From DATJKD01 sp963728295 (lineage in GTDB: Bacteria > Pseudomonadota > Gammaproteobacteria > Steroidobacterales > Steroidobacteraceae): a stretch of DNA of 64,000 nt. The stretch spans positions 310,001 through 374,000 of the forward strand of contig CAVSKB010000011.1 of the NCBI GenBank assembly GCA_963728295.1. The letters are read 5' to 3'. The notes under the pieces were generated by a model that saw nothing but the letters and a program-made list of their open reading frames with translations, had not been told where the DNA came from and did no database searches. A program made the translations under genes and the position numbers. This document shows positions 49,638 through 59,102 of the stretch, piece by piece (within the stretch, counting starts at the first letter, position 1; each line of letters starts with the position of its first letter).

Positions 49638-50798
49638 ATGCTTACCGGGCTCGATGAATCGCTGCACCACCAGACCTCCCTTACCTTCGACCATGTGCAC
49701 ACCAGCGACCATCGGTTCTACGACCGGCAGCTGATCACCGGCTTCCGGCCGGATGGCGAAGCGGGGTTCCTCGCCGGGATCACCGTGTTCAAGAACATGA
49801 ACGTGATCGAGGGCTATGTGATTGCCCAGTCGCATTCACGCCGCCAGATCAACGTGCGCTTTACGCGGCCGCTGCGCCCGATCGAAGTCGGCATGAACGT
49901 CGGGATCGGGCCGCTGCGGCTCGAGATCCTTGAGCCGCTGGAGCGCACCCGGCTGGTGCTCGAATCCGGGGAATTTCCGCTCGCGCTCGACCTGACGTTC
50001 GAGGGCACCATCCCGGCGCATCTCGAGAACCCTCACGTCGGGCGCATGGACGGTCGCACGCACAGCGACTATCTGCGCTACCACCAGATCGGCCGCGTCT
50101 CGGGTTGGATCACGATCGAAGGCGAGCGCTTCGATGCCGCGGAATGGTTCTCCTGGCGGGATCACAGCTGGGGCGTGCGTCCCGTCGTCGGCGGCTTCGA
50201 GCCCTTCACGGGAACGAAGACCGTCGGGGGCGTGGCCTCGGCATCGCGCACCGGCGGAAAAGGACTCTTCCTCATCTACGTCGGGTTCTCGAACCGCCAT
50301 CAGGCCGGCGGTGTGCAGATCATCGAGGACGGTGAGGGAAAGCGGATCTACCTCGACGGCGAAGTCCGAGAAATCGGCGGCGAGGCCATCCCTGTCGCCG
50401 CTGCCCGCCACGAGATCGTGTTCCTGCCAGGCACACGAGTGTTCGAGACTGCGAACCTCACGCTCGGGCTCGCCAATGGCGAGACCTGGCAGCTGAAGGC
50501 GAGGGCGGTCGGCCGACCGTGGGCATTCTGCGGCGGTGGCACCGACGGCGGGTTTTTCGATGGCCATGGCCAGGGTGTCTGGCGCGGCGCCGATCTCATT
50601 ACCGAGGTCGACGTCTACGACGTCACGCATCCGGAGCGCGTCATCGCTCCGGATGGCCGCCTGATCCTCCCCAAGCACCGCGAGCAGCTGACCGTTTGCG
50701 AGATCAACGGCCTCGTCGGCTCGGCTTACGTGCCGATGTTCGTGATCGGCGACCAGCCCCGCTTCGGCTTGCCGCCGAGGCAGCACGTCGAGACCTAG
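49638..50798 (+). CDS. RDHxWG-family protein, paralogue 1 (CrtC/AttH-like lipocalin fold suspected)
   Basis: A 386-residue protein of mainly beta-strand character. The signature EWFSWRDHSWGVRPV (RDHSWG at 174-179) is shared with three other genes in this window. The first half lacks the family's GGxHRxGHE motif seen in paralogues 2 and 4, so it is the most diverged with paralogue 3. The RDHSWG motif recalls hydroxyneurosporene synthase/AttH-type lipocalin proteins, which include hydratases and isoprenoid-handling enzymes; this link is an inference. ATG 49638 has a GAGGA ribosome-binding site. First gene of the catabolic cluster. Confidence 0.7.
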   Translation: MLTGLDESLHHQTSLTFDHVHTSDHRFYDRQLITGFRPDGEAGFLAGITVFKNMNVIEGYVIAQSHSRRQINVRFTRPLRPIEVGMNVGIGPLRLEILEPLERTRLVLESGEFPLALDLTFEGTIPAHLENPHVGRMDGRTHSDYLRYHQIGRVSGWITIEGERFDAAEWFSWRDHSWGVRPVVGGFEPFTGTKTVGGVASASRTGGKGLFLIYVGFSNRHQAGGVQIIEDGEGKRIYLDGEVREIGGEAIPVAAARHEIVFLPGTRVFETANLTLGLANGETWQLKARAVGRPWAFCGGGTDGGFFDGHGQGVWRGADLITEVDVYDVTHPERVIAPDGRLILPKHREQLTVCEINGLVGSAYVPMFVIGDQPRFGLPPRQHVET

Positions 50799-50841
50799 GC
50801 CTGCGGGCGGCCCCGGCGGGAGCTGCGCGTGCATGGCTCAA

Positions 50842-50884
50842 TTGACAGTTCGTTCGACACGATACGATGATCGAGCGAACGAAC
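50842..50884 (+). promoter_or_regulatory. Sigma-70-like promoter overlapped by a perfect 9-bp inverted repeat (operator)
   Basis: A consensus -35 TTGACA (50842-50847) and a -10-like TACGAT (50863-50868) with 15-base spacing lie upstream of paralogue 2. Perfect 9-base arms GTTCGTTCG (50848-50856) and CGAACGAAC (50876-50884) enclose the -10 with a 19-base spacer. That geometry suits a repressor dimer of the TetR or GntR kind that would block the polymerase. Confidence 0.6.
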
Positions 50885-50914
50885 GTCATTATCGACCGCA
50901 CGGGAGTATCGAGG

Positions 50915-51900
50915 ATGAGCCTCAAGCAGTACTCGGAGCAGGACGAAGGCTTGCATCCGGTTCAGGACACCCGCTGTGGCAGGAGAGCGCGTTGTTGCAC
51001 TGGTACGACGCTCGCCAGGGCATCGGCGGCTGGCATCGCGTGGGACACGAAGCCAATAACAAGGGTGGGCGCGCCGCGATCTGGAGCTTTCTGTTCGACC
51101 GTGTGGGCGGGTGGCAATACCGCCGATGCGGCGAAGTCGCTCTGAGCGCAGACGACCGTGTGCAGAACGGTTTCGGTGCAGGTTCCGCACTGCGGTTCCA
51201 GTATCGCGAGGGAGCGTCACACTGGTTTGTCGACGACGGGGAGCTGCAGGCTCATCTCGAGTGCCGCAGTCTCTACCCGCTGATCGATCCGTTCCCCCAC
51301 GGCGATGAGCTCGCCGCGAAGCGGTTTCCGGATCACTTCGAGGTTGCCGGCATCGTAACGGGCAAGGTGAGCTATGCAGGCCGCGAGGTCACCGTCGAAG
51401 GGCTGGGCTATCGCGACCATAGCTGGGGCCAGCGGGACTGGGAGCGCGGAATGCTGAATCACCGGTGGTTCACGGGGCTGCTCGGCCCCGAATTCGCGTT
51501 CGCGGCCATCGCCGCCCAGGCGCCCACGGGGCGACTCATCCGCACGGGATACATCTGGCGCGACGGCCGCATCGTTCCGGCCAAGGAGGTCGACGTCGTC
51601 GCCTTCATCGAGCCGGACGGCCTCACTCACCGGGGTGCCCAGATCCGCCTCGCGCTGCCCGACGGCGAGCTCATACAGATCCGATGCGCGGCGCGCGCGG
51701 GGGTCCTCTTTCAACGTGGCAACGTGGTCATGGCCGAGATGATGTGCGAAGCCGAGGGTCACGGGCTCAAGGGCTATTGCGATGCCGAGATCTCGACCAA
51801 TCCGCGCAACGGCACGGGTCCGGTGCACCTGGCGCTCAACGCGACCACCACGGACGGCTTTTCGAAATTCGTTCCGCTCGATCTGCCTGCCGTGAGCTGA
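50915..51900 (+). CDS. RDHxWG-family protein, paralogue 2 (frameshifted near the start)
   Basis: About 328 residues. The ATG 50915 frame gives SLKQYSEQDEGLHPVQDT; one missing C near 50970-50972 then joins it to PLWQESALLHWYDARQG and IGGWHRVGHEANN in the main frame. RDHSWG is coded at 51412-51429 in EGLGYRDHSWGQRDWERGML. The GGWHRVGHE motif is matched by GGVHRIGHE in paralogue 4, showing a closer relationship. An upstream ATG at 50833 in the main frame reads through the promoter and is rejected. It is followed 11 bp later by a kinase gene. Confidence 0.72.
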
Positions 51901-51911
51901 GGAGAACTGCT

Positions 51912-53099
51912 GTGGAAATTCCGGACTGGCGCGCGCACCCCACGTGGGCGCAGATCGAGGGGGTGCGCAGGCGATTCCCGACGGAGCCGGCGATCGATGA
52001 ATCGCTGACCAAGAAGATGCGCCAGCGGGGGGCAGGTCGTCCGCACATCCCTCAGACCCTGGACACGGTACGCACGAGCCTCGAGGCCTTCCTGCGCAAG
52101 CGGATCGACGGGCCCCTCGCCGTGCAGAACGTGGGCCCGCTCTCCGGTGGCTCGTCTAAGGAACAGTTCGTCTTCGAGGTCGTGCGTGGCGACGGCGCAC
52201 CCGAGAAGATGGTGCTCCGACTTGAGACCCCCGAGTCGACGGTTCAGACCAACCGGCTCCGCGAGTTTCAGGTGCTGGCGGCCGTTCAAGGCAAGGTGCC
52301 GGCCCCGAAGCCCTTCTGGGTCGATGTGAATGGGACGGAGCTGCCGCAGCCGGGCCTGATCTACGAGTTCAAGACCGGCGTCAGCCGCCCGCCCGAGGGC
52401 GCCAAGACCTCTGGCCCCCAGCAGGGCTACAACGAACGCTACCTGCGTCTGCTCGGGCCGCAGTTCGTTGATCTCCTCGCCGACATCGCTACGGTCGACT
52501 GGGCGAGGTCCAACCATTCCGCCTTCGTCGTCCCGGAGGTCGGGACGACCGAGGCGGCGCTCACGGGCGTCAACTGGTGGGAGCGCATCTGGGAGGAGGA
52601 TCGCTACGAAGCCAACCCGATGATGACCCGCACTGCCCGCTGGCTGCGGGAAAACGCGCCGGTTGCCGATCACATCTCCTTCGTGCACGGCGACTACCGC
52701 ACGGGTCAGTTCCTGTTCGACGTCGAGAGCGCGGAGATCACCGCCGTGCTCGACTGGGAGATCGTTCGTCTCGGCGACTACCACGAGGATCTGGCCTATC
52801 CCATGCTGCGCGCTTTTGGCTCCCTGGACGAAAAAGGTCGGCAGCTGATCTGCGGCTTCTACCCCGCCGAGGAGTACTTCGAGCGCTATGAGCGGCGCTC
52901 GGGCCTCACGGTGGACCCGAAGCGCGTCACCTACTACCGGATCTTCAACCTCTACAAGCTCTGCGTTATCGGGTTCGCGACCAGCCACCGCTGCATCCTG
53001 AGCCGCAAGTCGCACAACGACACGCTGATGGGGCTGTCCGCGATGATGGGCGCGGTGAACTTCCATGAACTGCTGGACGAGATGAGGAAGGTGCTCTGA
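51912..53099 (+). CDS. APH-fold phosphotransferase (ACAD10/LvaA-like kinase)
   Basis: A 395-residue kinase of the APH superfamily. The P-loop-like GPLSGGSSKEQFVFEV is at 76-91, the catalytic loop FVHGDYRTGQFLFD at 257-270 and the metal site VLDWEIVRLGDYHEDLAYPM from 279. This resembles ACAD10 N-terminal kinases and LvaA, which phosphorylates 4-hydroxyacyl-CoA in the levulinate pathway of Pseudomonas putida. Its stop overlaps the start of a small DUF6285/LvaB-like gene (TGATG), the same pairing as lvaA-lvaB. A GTG start with GGAG upstream is used. Substrate here is unknown but probably a hydroxyacyl or hydroxylated compound. Confidence 0.82.
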   Translation: MEIPDWRAHPTWAQIEGVRRRFPTEPAIDESLTKKMRQRGAGRPHIPQTLDTVRTSLEAFLRKRIDGPLAVQNVGPLSGGSSKEQFVFEVVRGDGAPEKMVLRLETPESTVQTNRLREFQVLAAVQGKVPAPKPFWVDVNGTELPQPGLIYEFKTGVSRPPEGAKTSGPQQGYNERYLRLLGPQFVDLLADIATVDWARSNHSAFVVPEVGTTEAALTGVNWWERIWEEDRYEANPMMTRTARWLRENAPVADHISFVHGDYRTGQFLFDVESAEITAVLDWEIVRLGDYHEDLAYPMLRAFGSLDEKGRQLICGFYPAEEYFERYERRSGLTVDPKRVTYYRIFNLYKLCVIGFATSHRCILSRKSHNDTLMGLSAMMGAVNFHELLDEMRKVL

Positions 53100-53644
53100 T
53101 GGGTCCCAATTTCGCCGCCAACGTCACCTCGGCCATCCGCTCAATGGAACAGACGGTGATTCCGGCCGTCGATCCAAAGAACGGGCTGGCCCAGGAGCAG
53201 GCCTATCTCGTTCTCTATTACCTGAGACTCTTCGTTGACCAGCATCGTCACCTTCTCGACTTCCGCCTGCAGGAGATCCGCGACTATCACGCGTTGACCC
53301 AGGCGCTCCTGGACAAGGCCGAGAAGAAGCGGATCGACCTCGGCGAGGTCCGCGAAACCGCTTCGCAGGCGCTCGCCTCTGGAGCGCGCTACGTGAGCGC
53401 TCGACTGCCCGGTTATGACGAGCTTGCCGCTGCCGCGCAGTCCCTTCGGGAAGCGGCCGACCAGCTCACGACCCGTCTCCTGGACGGCGGCGGCGGCGCG
53501 CTGATGAAGGAACTTGACGCCGACCAGCTGATCCTGGCGACCAGCGCCCGCGACGAGCTGCGTGATCGCGCGTGGGTCAAGGGCCTGGGCCTGGATCCCA
53601 ACCCGGACCAGATCCCGCCGTTGGCCGAGTTGCTGCGAAGTTAA
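53099..53644 (+). CDS. DUF6285/LvaB-like small partner of the kinase
   Basis: A 181-residue helical protein. The N-terminal ANVTSAIRSMEQTVIPAVDP and LVLYYLRLFVDQHRHLLDFR fit the small LvaB/DUF6285 proteins encoded beside LvaA-type kinases; those are often shorter, so this one has an extended C-terminal helix pair. Translationally coupled to the kinase gene (TGATG overlap). Predicted to form a complex with the kinase; LvaB is needed for LvaA function (family knowledge). No signal peptide or membrane segment. Confidence 0.65.
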   Translation: MGPNFAANVTSAIRSMEQTVIPAVDPKNGLAQEQAYLVLYYLRLFVDQHRHLLDFRLQEIRDYHALTQALLDKAEKKRIDLGEVRETASQALASGARYVSARLPGYDELAAAAQSLREAADQLTTRLLDGGGGALMKELDADQLILATSARDELRDRAWVKGLGLDPNPDQIPPLAELLRS

Positions 53645-53670
53645 GAGTCGCGCGAGTCTGCTCGATCGAT

Positions 53671-53704
53671 GAGCTAGCATACTGTCCACAGAGTTGCTAG
53701 CCTC
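53671..53704. promoter_or_regulatory. Palindromic element upstream of the P450 gene
   Basis: Perfect 7-base arms GCTAGCA (53673-53679) and TGCTAGC (53695-53701) are separated by 15 bases that contain a smaller CTGT-CC-ACAG palindrome. It lies 28 bp before the P450 ATG and after the DUF6285-like stop, so it is a candidate operator for the P450 transcript. The left part (GAGCTAGCATACTGTCCACAG) resembles a sequence at 62389-62409. Confidence 0.45.
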
Positions 53705-53731
53705 TCCACGGTACCGGCGGAGGGTTGAGCA

Positions 53732-54982
53732 ATGTCGACGCAGCCAGGCGGATCTTTCGACGTGGATCTTTCGATGACGGGTCAGCTCGGCAACAGGTTG
53801 CTGGGCGAGCTGAACAAGCTGCGCGAGCTCGATGGAATCCACTGGAGCGAAGCCTCCGGAGGCTGGCTCATCACGCGACATGCGGACGTCGAGGACGCGC
53901 TGCAGGGGAAATTCCCGCTGTCTTTGCGCCGGGTCGAACGGATCATCTTCGGTCCCCTTCCGGCCGAGGAGCGCGCGCAGCTGCCGCAGCTGCAGCGCTT
54001 CATTCCACACTGGCCGATAGAGATGGACCCGCCCGAGCACACGCGGCTGCGCAAGCTCCTGGTCAAGGCGTTCAGCAAGAAGGTAGTCGATGCGCAGCGG
54101 CCCTTCGTGCAGGCGCGCGTCGAAATGCTGATGCGCAAGCTCGAGCAGCAGCCGCAACTCGAGTTCAACGAGCAGATCGCGCGGCAGCTGCCCGGCAGCG
54201 TCATCCTGAAGCTTTTCGGTCTGCCGCAGGAGCATCTCGAGCGCCTCAAGGAATGGGCCAATGCCTTCCAGGAAGGCATTGGCGTGCCGTTTGCCGACAT
54301 GGCAGCAAAGCGCCGGGCGGAAACCGCCATGGCGGAGATGACCGAGCTCTTCGAGCAGGAGATCGACAAGCGGCGCCGCCAGCCAGGCCAGGACGACCTG
54401 ATCTCGTCATTGCTCGCCGCGACGGAGGGGGGCGACACGCTTACCGAAGACGAGATGCTCGGTGCGCTGCAGCTCGTGCTGATTGCGGGGCACGACACCA
54501 CGAGTGCCACCCTGACGCTTGGCATGGCTGCGCTCGCGGAGAATCCCCATCTCTGGGACTACATGTACCGGCACCCGGAGAAGTTGCTCGAGAGCTCTCT
54601 CGAGCTGATGCGCTACATCGCGATGTCGACCTCACAGGTGCGGGTCGCGGCGGAAGATTTTGAGTGGCACGGCAAGCGGGTCAGGAAAGGAGACTTTCTC
54701 TTCCTGATGTTTGCCGCCGCCAATCGCGATCCGCGCGTCGTCAACGACCCGGAGCGCATCGATCCGGAGCGCAACAACGACCGCTCGATGGTGTTTGCGC
54801 CGGGCCTGCATCACTGCATCGGCCACATGCTGGCGAAGATGCAGGTCACCGAGTTCTTCGGCGCGTTGACGCAGCGTTTTGCGGGCGCCGAGGTTCTCGA
54901 CCGCGAGCTCAGCTTCATGCCGCAGATTGCTTTTCGCGGGCTCTACCATCTCAACGTCCGCGTCACGCCCCGGGCGAGGTGA
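53732..54982 (+). CDS. Cytochrome P450
   Basis: A 416-residue soluble bacterial P450. The heme-binding motif is VFAPGLHHCIGHMLAKMQ with the axial Cys at 362. The I-helix oxygen-binding motif is LIAGHDTTSATLT (AGHDT at 252-256), the K-helix ExxR is ELMR (291-294) and the PERNNDRS stretch precedes the heme loop. No membrane anchor, so it needs soluble redox partners; the ferredoxin at 7.1 kb is one candidate. It likely hydroxylates the substrate of this cluster. A strong ribosome-binding site (GGAGGG) lies upstream. Confidence 0.94.
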   Translation: MSTQPGGSFDVDLSMTGQLGNRLLGELNKLRELDGIHWSEASGGWLITRHADVEDALQGKFPLSLRRVERIIFGPLPAEERAQLPQLQRFIPHWPIEMDPPEHTRLRKLLVKAFSKKVVDAQRPFVQARVEMLMRKLEQQPQLEFNEQIARQLPGSVILKLFGLPQEHLERLKEWANAFQEGIGVPFADMAAKRRAETAMAEMTELFEQEIDKRRRQPGQDDLISSLLAATEGGDTLTEDEMLGALQLVLIAGHDTTSATLTLGMAALAENPHLWDYMYRHPEKLLESSLELMRYIAMSTSQVRVAAEDFEWHGKRVRKGDFLFLMFAAANRDPRVVNDPERIDPERNNDRSMVFAPGLHHCIGHMLAKMQVTEFFGALTQRFAGAEVLDRELSFMPQIAFRGLYHLNVRVTPRAR

Positions 54983-54992
54983 GCATGCCGCC

Positions 54993-56094
54993 ATGATCGA
55001 CGACAAGTTCCTGAATCCCTTCGAAATCGATCCTGCGGTCGAGCTTCCCTTCGCACGGCAACCGGTCAACAACTGGACCGAATACTGTTACTACTACGGC
55101 TACGATCCGAATGCTGGCATGGGCGTCAGCATCCACATCGGGCGGGAACCGACCGATACGTCGATCTGGCGCGGCACCCTCGGGATCTACCTGCCGAACG
55201 GCGAGCTGCTGGTAGCGAAGTACTTCGGTCGCGATGGCAGCGATCGCGGGCCGGGTGCAGGTCCGCTGCGATTGCGCTGCGTCGTTCCGATGCGAACCTG
55301 GGCAGCGGAATTCAACGGTCTTGCAACCCGCGTATCCCGCACGAGCATCATGACCGAGCCGTTCAAGGACGCTCCGGCGGAGCTCGCGAGCTTCCACCTC
55401 GTCTTCGAAGGCGTCGGACCCTTCTGGGATGCAGAGAAAGGAAACCGAGCCGCCGAGTCAGCCCGGCATCGTGCTCGACATGGAAAAGTCCGAGGAGAAG
55501 CGCAAGCACCTCGAGACCCATCATTGGGAGCAGATCGGAACCGTAACCGGGGACATCACGGTCGGAGGCAAGACGACTCGCATCGTGGGCGGAGGAGTGC
55601 GGGACCATTCGCACGGCGCTCGCGACTACTGGCCGATCATCGGCAGTACGTGGGCGAATGCCGTGTTTCCGAGCGGCAAGGTGTTCAACGCCGTCTTCAT
55701 GCGCATGATCGGGCGCGAGATCAAGTTCGGCTACATCTTCCGCAACGACGGATCGCCGCTCGAGGTCGTGAAGCTGATCGAGCATCCGTTCGTGGTCGAC
55801 GAGGACACGCCGGACCGGTCCGTGGCAGCCGATCCGCTGACCGACGAGTCGCTGCGGCGGCCGCGCTATGTCGTCGAGACGAGCCGCGGGCGCGAGGTGC
55901 TCGAAGCAGAGCTGCTGCACGCGATGGGCACGACTTACCTGTCGCCGAACTTCGAGCTCGTCGGCACCGATCTCGCACGGGTGAAGGGCGGATCCCAGCT
56001 CGCGGAGTGCGCGGCGCGGTACACGTGGAACGGAGAAGTCGGCTCGGGCGTCAACGAGCGCATCGCGCGAGTCTCGAAGCTCCGTCCGACCTGA
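54993..56094 (+). CDS. RDHxWG-family protein, paralogue 3 (frameshifted)
   Basis: About 366 residues once an extra G at 55440-55441 is removed, joining GPFWDAEKE to TEPPSQPGIVLDMEKSEEK. The signature here is VGGGVRDHSHGARDYWPIIG, near residue 203, where His replaces the Trp of RDHxWG. The first 100 residues (TEYCYYYGYDPNAGMGVSIH) look different from the other paralogues, suggesting a distinct role such as binding rather than catalysis. It lies 11 bp after the P450 gene and 18 bp before the kinase-fusion gene. Confidence 0.7.
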
Positions 56095-56112
56095 CGGCCC
56101 GGGGTAGACCCC

Positions 56113-57600
56113 ATGCAACCAGAGGAACTCGGCGCGTATCTCCTGACCATTCGGAACGTGATCGCCAACGATCTTCGTCCGGGGCTCAAGTCGGTCCACC
56201 TCAATGCGGCCGCGGGCAGCGTCGTTGTTCTGCTCGACAGACTCGTCACGACGCTCAAGACCGGCGACGGCGCGGCCGCGGCGCGACTCGGCGACTGGAA
56301 CGAGATCGCCGCGGAGCTGGAGCGACTCGGCCTGGGCCGTGGCGCCGGTGTACCTGTCAGCAGCGCCGCGGCAGCTCCTTACGAAGCGCTCGAATCGCGT
56401 TATGCGGCTGTGCAGAAGGACATCGGGCGGGGTGCGGCGTTCGACCGGCTCACCGCGAAACTGGCGTCGCACGATCCGGCCACCATGCAGTGGTACGCGA
56501 AATCAGTGGCAGCGCTCGTAGATTTTGCGGAGGCCGGTGAGCCGCAGGTCCCGGCGCCACGTGCGCCGGCGGGCTCCGCGGAACCCGCGGACGAATCCGA
56601 CGTGCTCCGCGCCAAACTCTTGGCCTATCTGGCCCGCCGGTTCCCGGGTCTGCCGAAGGATCCGATTGCCCGATTTGCCATCGCGCCGGGGGGGCACGTC
56701 AAGCAGACCGTGATCTTTTCACTCTTGCCGAACGAGGTCCTGCCGACGCGCCTCGTCCTGCGTCGAGACCTGTCGAACAGCATCACCGGTACCACCGTGA
56801 TCGACGAATTCCCGATCATCGAGCGGGCCTTCTCGCTCGGACTGCCCGTGCCCAAGCCGATCTTTCTCGAAAAGGACCGCGAGCCCCTCGACGGCGCGTT
56901 CATGGTCATGACTGAGGTGACGGACGCGGTTGGTGCCGGAACATACTTTCCGGAGGAACGACGGCTCGCCCCTCGCACGGTCGGGCCCGAATACGGCCGC
57001 GACGTCGCAAGCGTCCTCGCGCGACTGCATGCGGGAACTGCCAAGAAGGGCAGCAAGGCCATCGATTTCACCGAGCAGGTCAAGAAGCACTACGCATCGT
57101 GGTGCGCGTTGCCAAGTCCGCCATTTTCGCTCTCGATGGAGCTCTCTTACGCGTGGCTCCTGAGCCACCCGTTGCCGCCGGACCGGCCGCAGTGCTTCGT
57201 CCATGGCGATATCGGTTCGCACAACATCATGGTGCGGGACGGCCGACTGGTGGCATTGCTCGACTGGGAGCTTGCGGCTGACGGTGATCCGGCCGTGGAC
57301 CTGGCGCAGTGCCGCATGATGCTCCTGCCCGATACCATGCCGTGGCCGGAGTTCAAACAGGAGTATATCGCCGCCGGCGGGGATCCGGTCGCGTGCGACG
57401 AGAGCGCCGTCGCCTACTACTGCGTCTGGACCTATCTGAAGCACGGCCTGATGAACGCGACGCTGCGCAACCTCTACCTGCAGGGCGGGCGCGACGATCT
57501 CGTCGCTGCGGTAGTGGGAGGCCATTACTTCCATCGACTCATGCAGTACCAGGGCCGGGCCCTGCAGATCGCCGTCGACTCGGTCCGCGGTGACAGATAG
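56113..57600 (+). CDS. DUF6285/LvaB-like domain fused to APH-fold kinase
   Basis: A 495-residue protein. Residues 1-140 are helical and resemble the small DUF6285/LvaB-like partner (LLTIRNVIANDLRPGLKSVH, AAGSVVVLLDRLVTTLKTGD). An Ala/Pro-rich linker (about 140-165) follows, then the kinase domain with catalytic loop CFVHGDIGSHNIMV (HGDIGSHN at 364-371) and LLDWELAADGDPAVDLA (384-386). So the two polypeptides of the 51.9-53.6 kb pair seem to be one here. Probably phosphorylates a hydroxylated intermediate; it sits between paralogue 3 and an aldehyde dehydrogenase in a closely spaced operon. Confidence 0.75.
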   Translation: MQPEELGAYLLTIRNVIANDLRPGLKSVHLNAAAGSVVVLLDRLVTTLKTGDGAAAARLGDWNEIAAELERLGLGRGAGVPVSSAAAAPYEALESRYAAVQKDIGRGAAFDRLTAKLASHDPATMQWYAKSVAALVDFAEAGEPQVPAPRAPAGSAEPADESDVLRAKLLAYLARRFPGLPKDPIARFAIAPGGHVKQTVIFSLLPNEVLPTRLVLRRDLSNSITGTTVIDEFPIIERAFSLGLPVPKPIFLEKDREPLDGAFMVMTEVTDAVGAGTYFPEERRLAPRTVGPEYGRDVASVLARLHAGTAKKGSKAIDFTEQVKKHYASWCALPSPPFSLSMELSYAWLLSHPLPPDRPQCFVHGDIGSHNIMVRDGRLVALLDWELAADGDPAVDLAQCRMMLLPDTMPWPEFKQEYIAAGGDPVACDESAVAYYCVWTYLKHGLMNATLRNLYLQGGRDDLVAAVVGGHYFHRLMQYQGRALQIAVDSVRGDR

Positions 57601-57611
57601 GGAGCCGCACC

Positions 57612-59099
57612 ATGGTCGCAGTTGCGCATGACACCACCGCCATTATCAAGCGCGCGAGAAACGGCCCGCGGCTGATGCTCATCGATGGCGACTGGGTAGA
57701 GGCCGCATCGCGCAAGACTTTCGACGTCTTCGATCCCACGGTGGGCGAGGTCATCACCACCGTGCCGGCCGGAGAGACAGCCGACATCGACCAGGCTGTG
57801 GCTGCCGCGCGCAGGGCATTCGAGAAGCGCGCCTGGCTGGACATCGGCGGCTCGGAAAGGGCGAAGGTCCTCTGGCGCGTCGCTGACCTGATCGATCGGC
57901 ATGCGCAGGAGCTGACGGAGCTCGAGACGCTCAACAACGGAATGCCCGTGGATCTTGCGGGTTTCACGATCGACTTCGCCGCGGAGGCCTTTCGGTACTA
58001 CGCCGGATGGTGCACGAAGTTCGGGGGCCGGACAGCGGATGTCTCGTCTCCCGCTGCCCGTTTTCACGCGTATACGCTCAAGGAGCCGGTCGGCGTCGCG
58101 GGCATGATCACGCCCTGGAATTCTCCGCTGTCGCTCGCGGCCACCAAGCTCGCTCCAGCGCTCGCGGCAGGCTGCAGCTGCGTGGTGAAGCCCGCCGAAG
58201 AAACGCCGCTCACGACGCTGCGCCTGGGGCAGATCCTTATTGAGGCGGGAATACCACCTGGTGTCGTAAATATCGTCACCGGTTTCGGCTCCACGGCCGG
58301 GGCTGCGCTGGCACGGAACAGGGACGTCGCCAAGATTGCCTTCACGGGTTCGGGCGAAGTCGGAAAGCTCATCGTGCAGGCGGCCTCCGGCGACCTGAAG
58401 CGCGTCACGCTCGAGCTCGGCGGCAAGTCGCCGGTCATCGTCATGCCCGATGCGTCGCTGGATGCGACCATCGCAGGCGCCGCAGGCGGCATCTTCGTCA
58501 ATTCGGGGCAGGTCTGTGTCGTCGGTTCGCGCCTGTACGCCCATCGCAAGGTCTTCGACCAGGTCGTGAGCGGTATCGCGGGCGTGGCGAAGGGAATGAA
58601 GATCGGCAGTGGCTTCGATCGGACGGCCCAGATAGGTCCACTCGTTTCCGAAAAGCAGCTCGACCGCGTGATGACCTACCTCGCGAGTGGCAAGGCCGAA
58701 GGCGCCGAGGTCCTTGCGGGCGGGCATCGCGCGGGCACCACCGGCTATTTCGTTGAGCCGACGGTGCTCGCCAATCCCAGGGCCGATGCGCGCGTCGTGC
58801 GGGAAGAGATATTCGGCCCCGTGCTCACCGCAATGCCGTTCGACGACCTCGACGAGGTGATCGCAACCGCCAACGACACCACGTATGGTCTCGCTGCAGC
58901 GGTCTGGACGCGCGACGTGAGCCACGCTCACCTCATCGCGCAGCGTCTGCAGGCAGGCACGGTGTGGGTCAACTGCGAGCTCATGATGAACGTGGCCCTG
59001 CCGTTCGGCGGCTACAAGCAGTCGGGCTGGGGTCACGAGTTCGGGCCCGAGGGTCTCGACGCCTACCTGCAGACCAAGACCGTTTACGTGCAGCTCTGA
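57612..59099 (+). CDS. NAD(P)-dependent aldehyde dehydrogenase
   Basis: A 495-residue ALDH. The catalytic Cys302 lies in FVNSGQVCVVGSRLY, the general base Glu268 in TLELGGKSPVIVMPD, the cofactor region AFTGSGEVGKLI and the conserved PWNSPLSLAATKLAPALAAG. The end (PFGGYKQSGWGHEFGPEG) is typical. Tightly placed (11 bp) after the kinase-fusion gene and 3 bp before an alcohol dehydrogenase, so the two should form an alcohol-aldehyde-acid chain. Confidence 0.94.
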   Translation: MVAVAHDTTAIIKRARNGPRLMLIDGDWVEAASRKTFDVFDPTVGEVITTVPAGETADIDQAVAAARRAFEKRAWLDIGGSERAKVLWRVADLIDRHAQELTELETLNNGMPVDLAGFTIDFAAEAFRYYAGWCTKFGGRTADVSSPAARFHAYTLKEPVGVAGMITPWNSPLSLAATKLAPALAAGCSCVVKPAEETPLTTLRLGQILIEAGIPPGVVNIVTGFGSTAGAALARNRDVAKIAFTGSGEVGKLIVQAASGDLKRVTLELGGKSPVIVMPDASLDATIAGAAGGIFVNSGQVCVVGSRLYAHRKVFDQVVSGIAGVAKGMKIGSGFDRTAQIGPLVSEKQLDRVMTYLASGKAEGAEVLAGGHRAGTTGYFVEPTVLANPRADARVVREEIFGPVLTAMPFDDLDEVIATANDTTYGLAAAVWTRDVSHAHLIAQRLQAGTVWVNCELMMNVALPFGGYKQSGWGHEFGPEGLDAYLQTKTVYVQL

Positions 59100-59102
59100 G
59101 GC

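Noticed and set aside
50833..50914. ATG at 50833 as start of paralogue 2
   Set aside because: The frame from this ATG reads through the promoter and operator and gives an N-terminus unlike paralogue 4; ATG 50915 with a one-base correction matches better.
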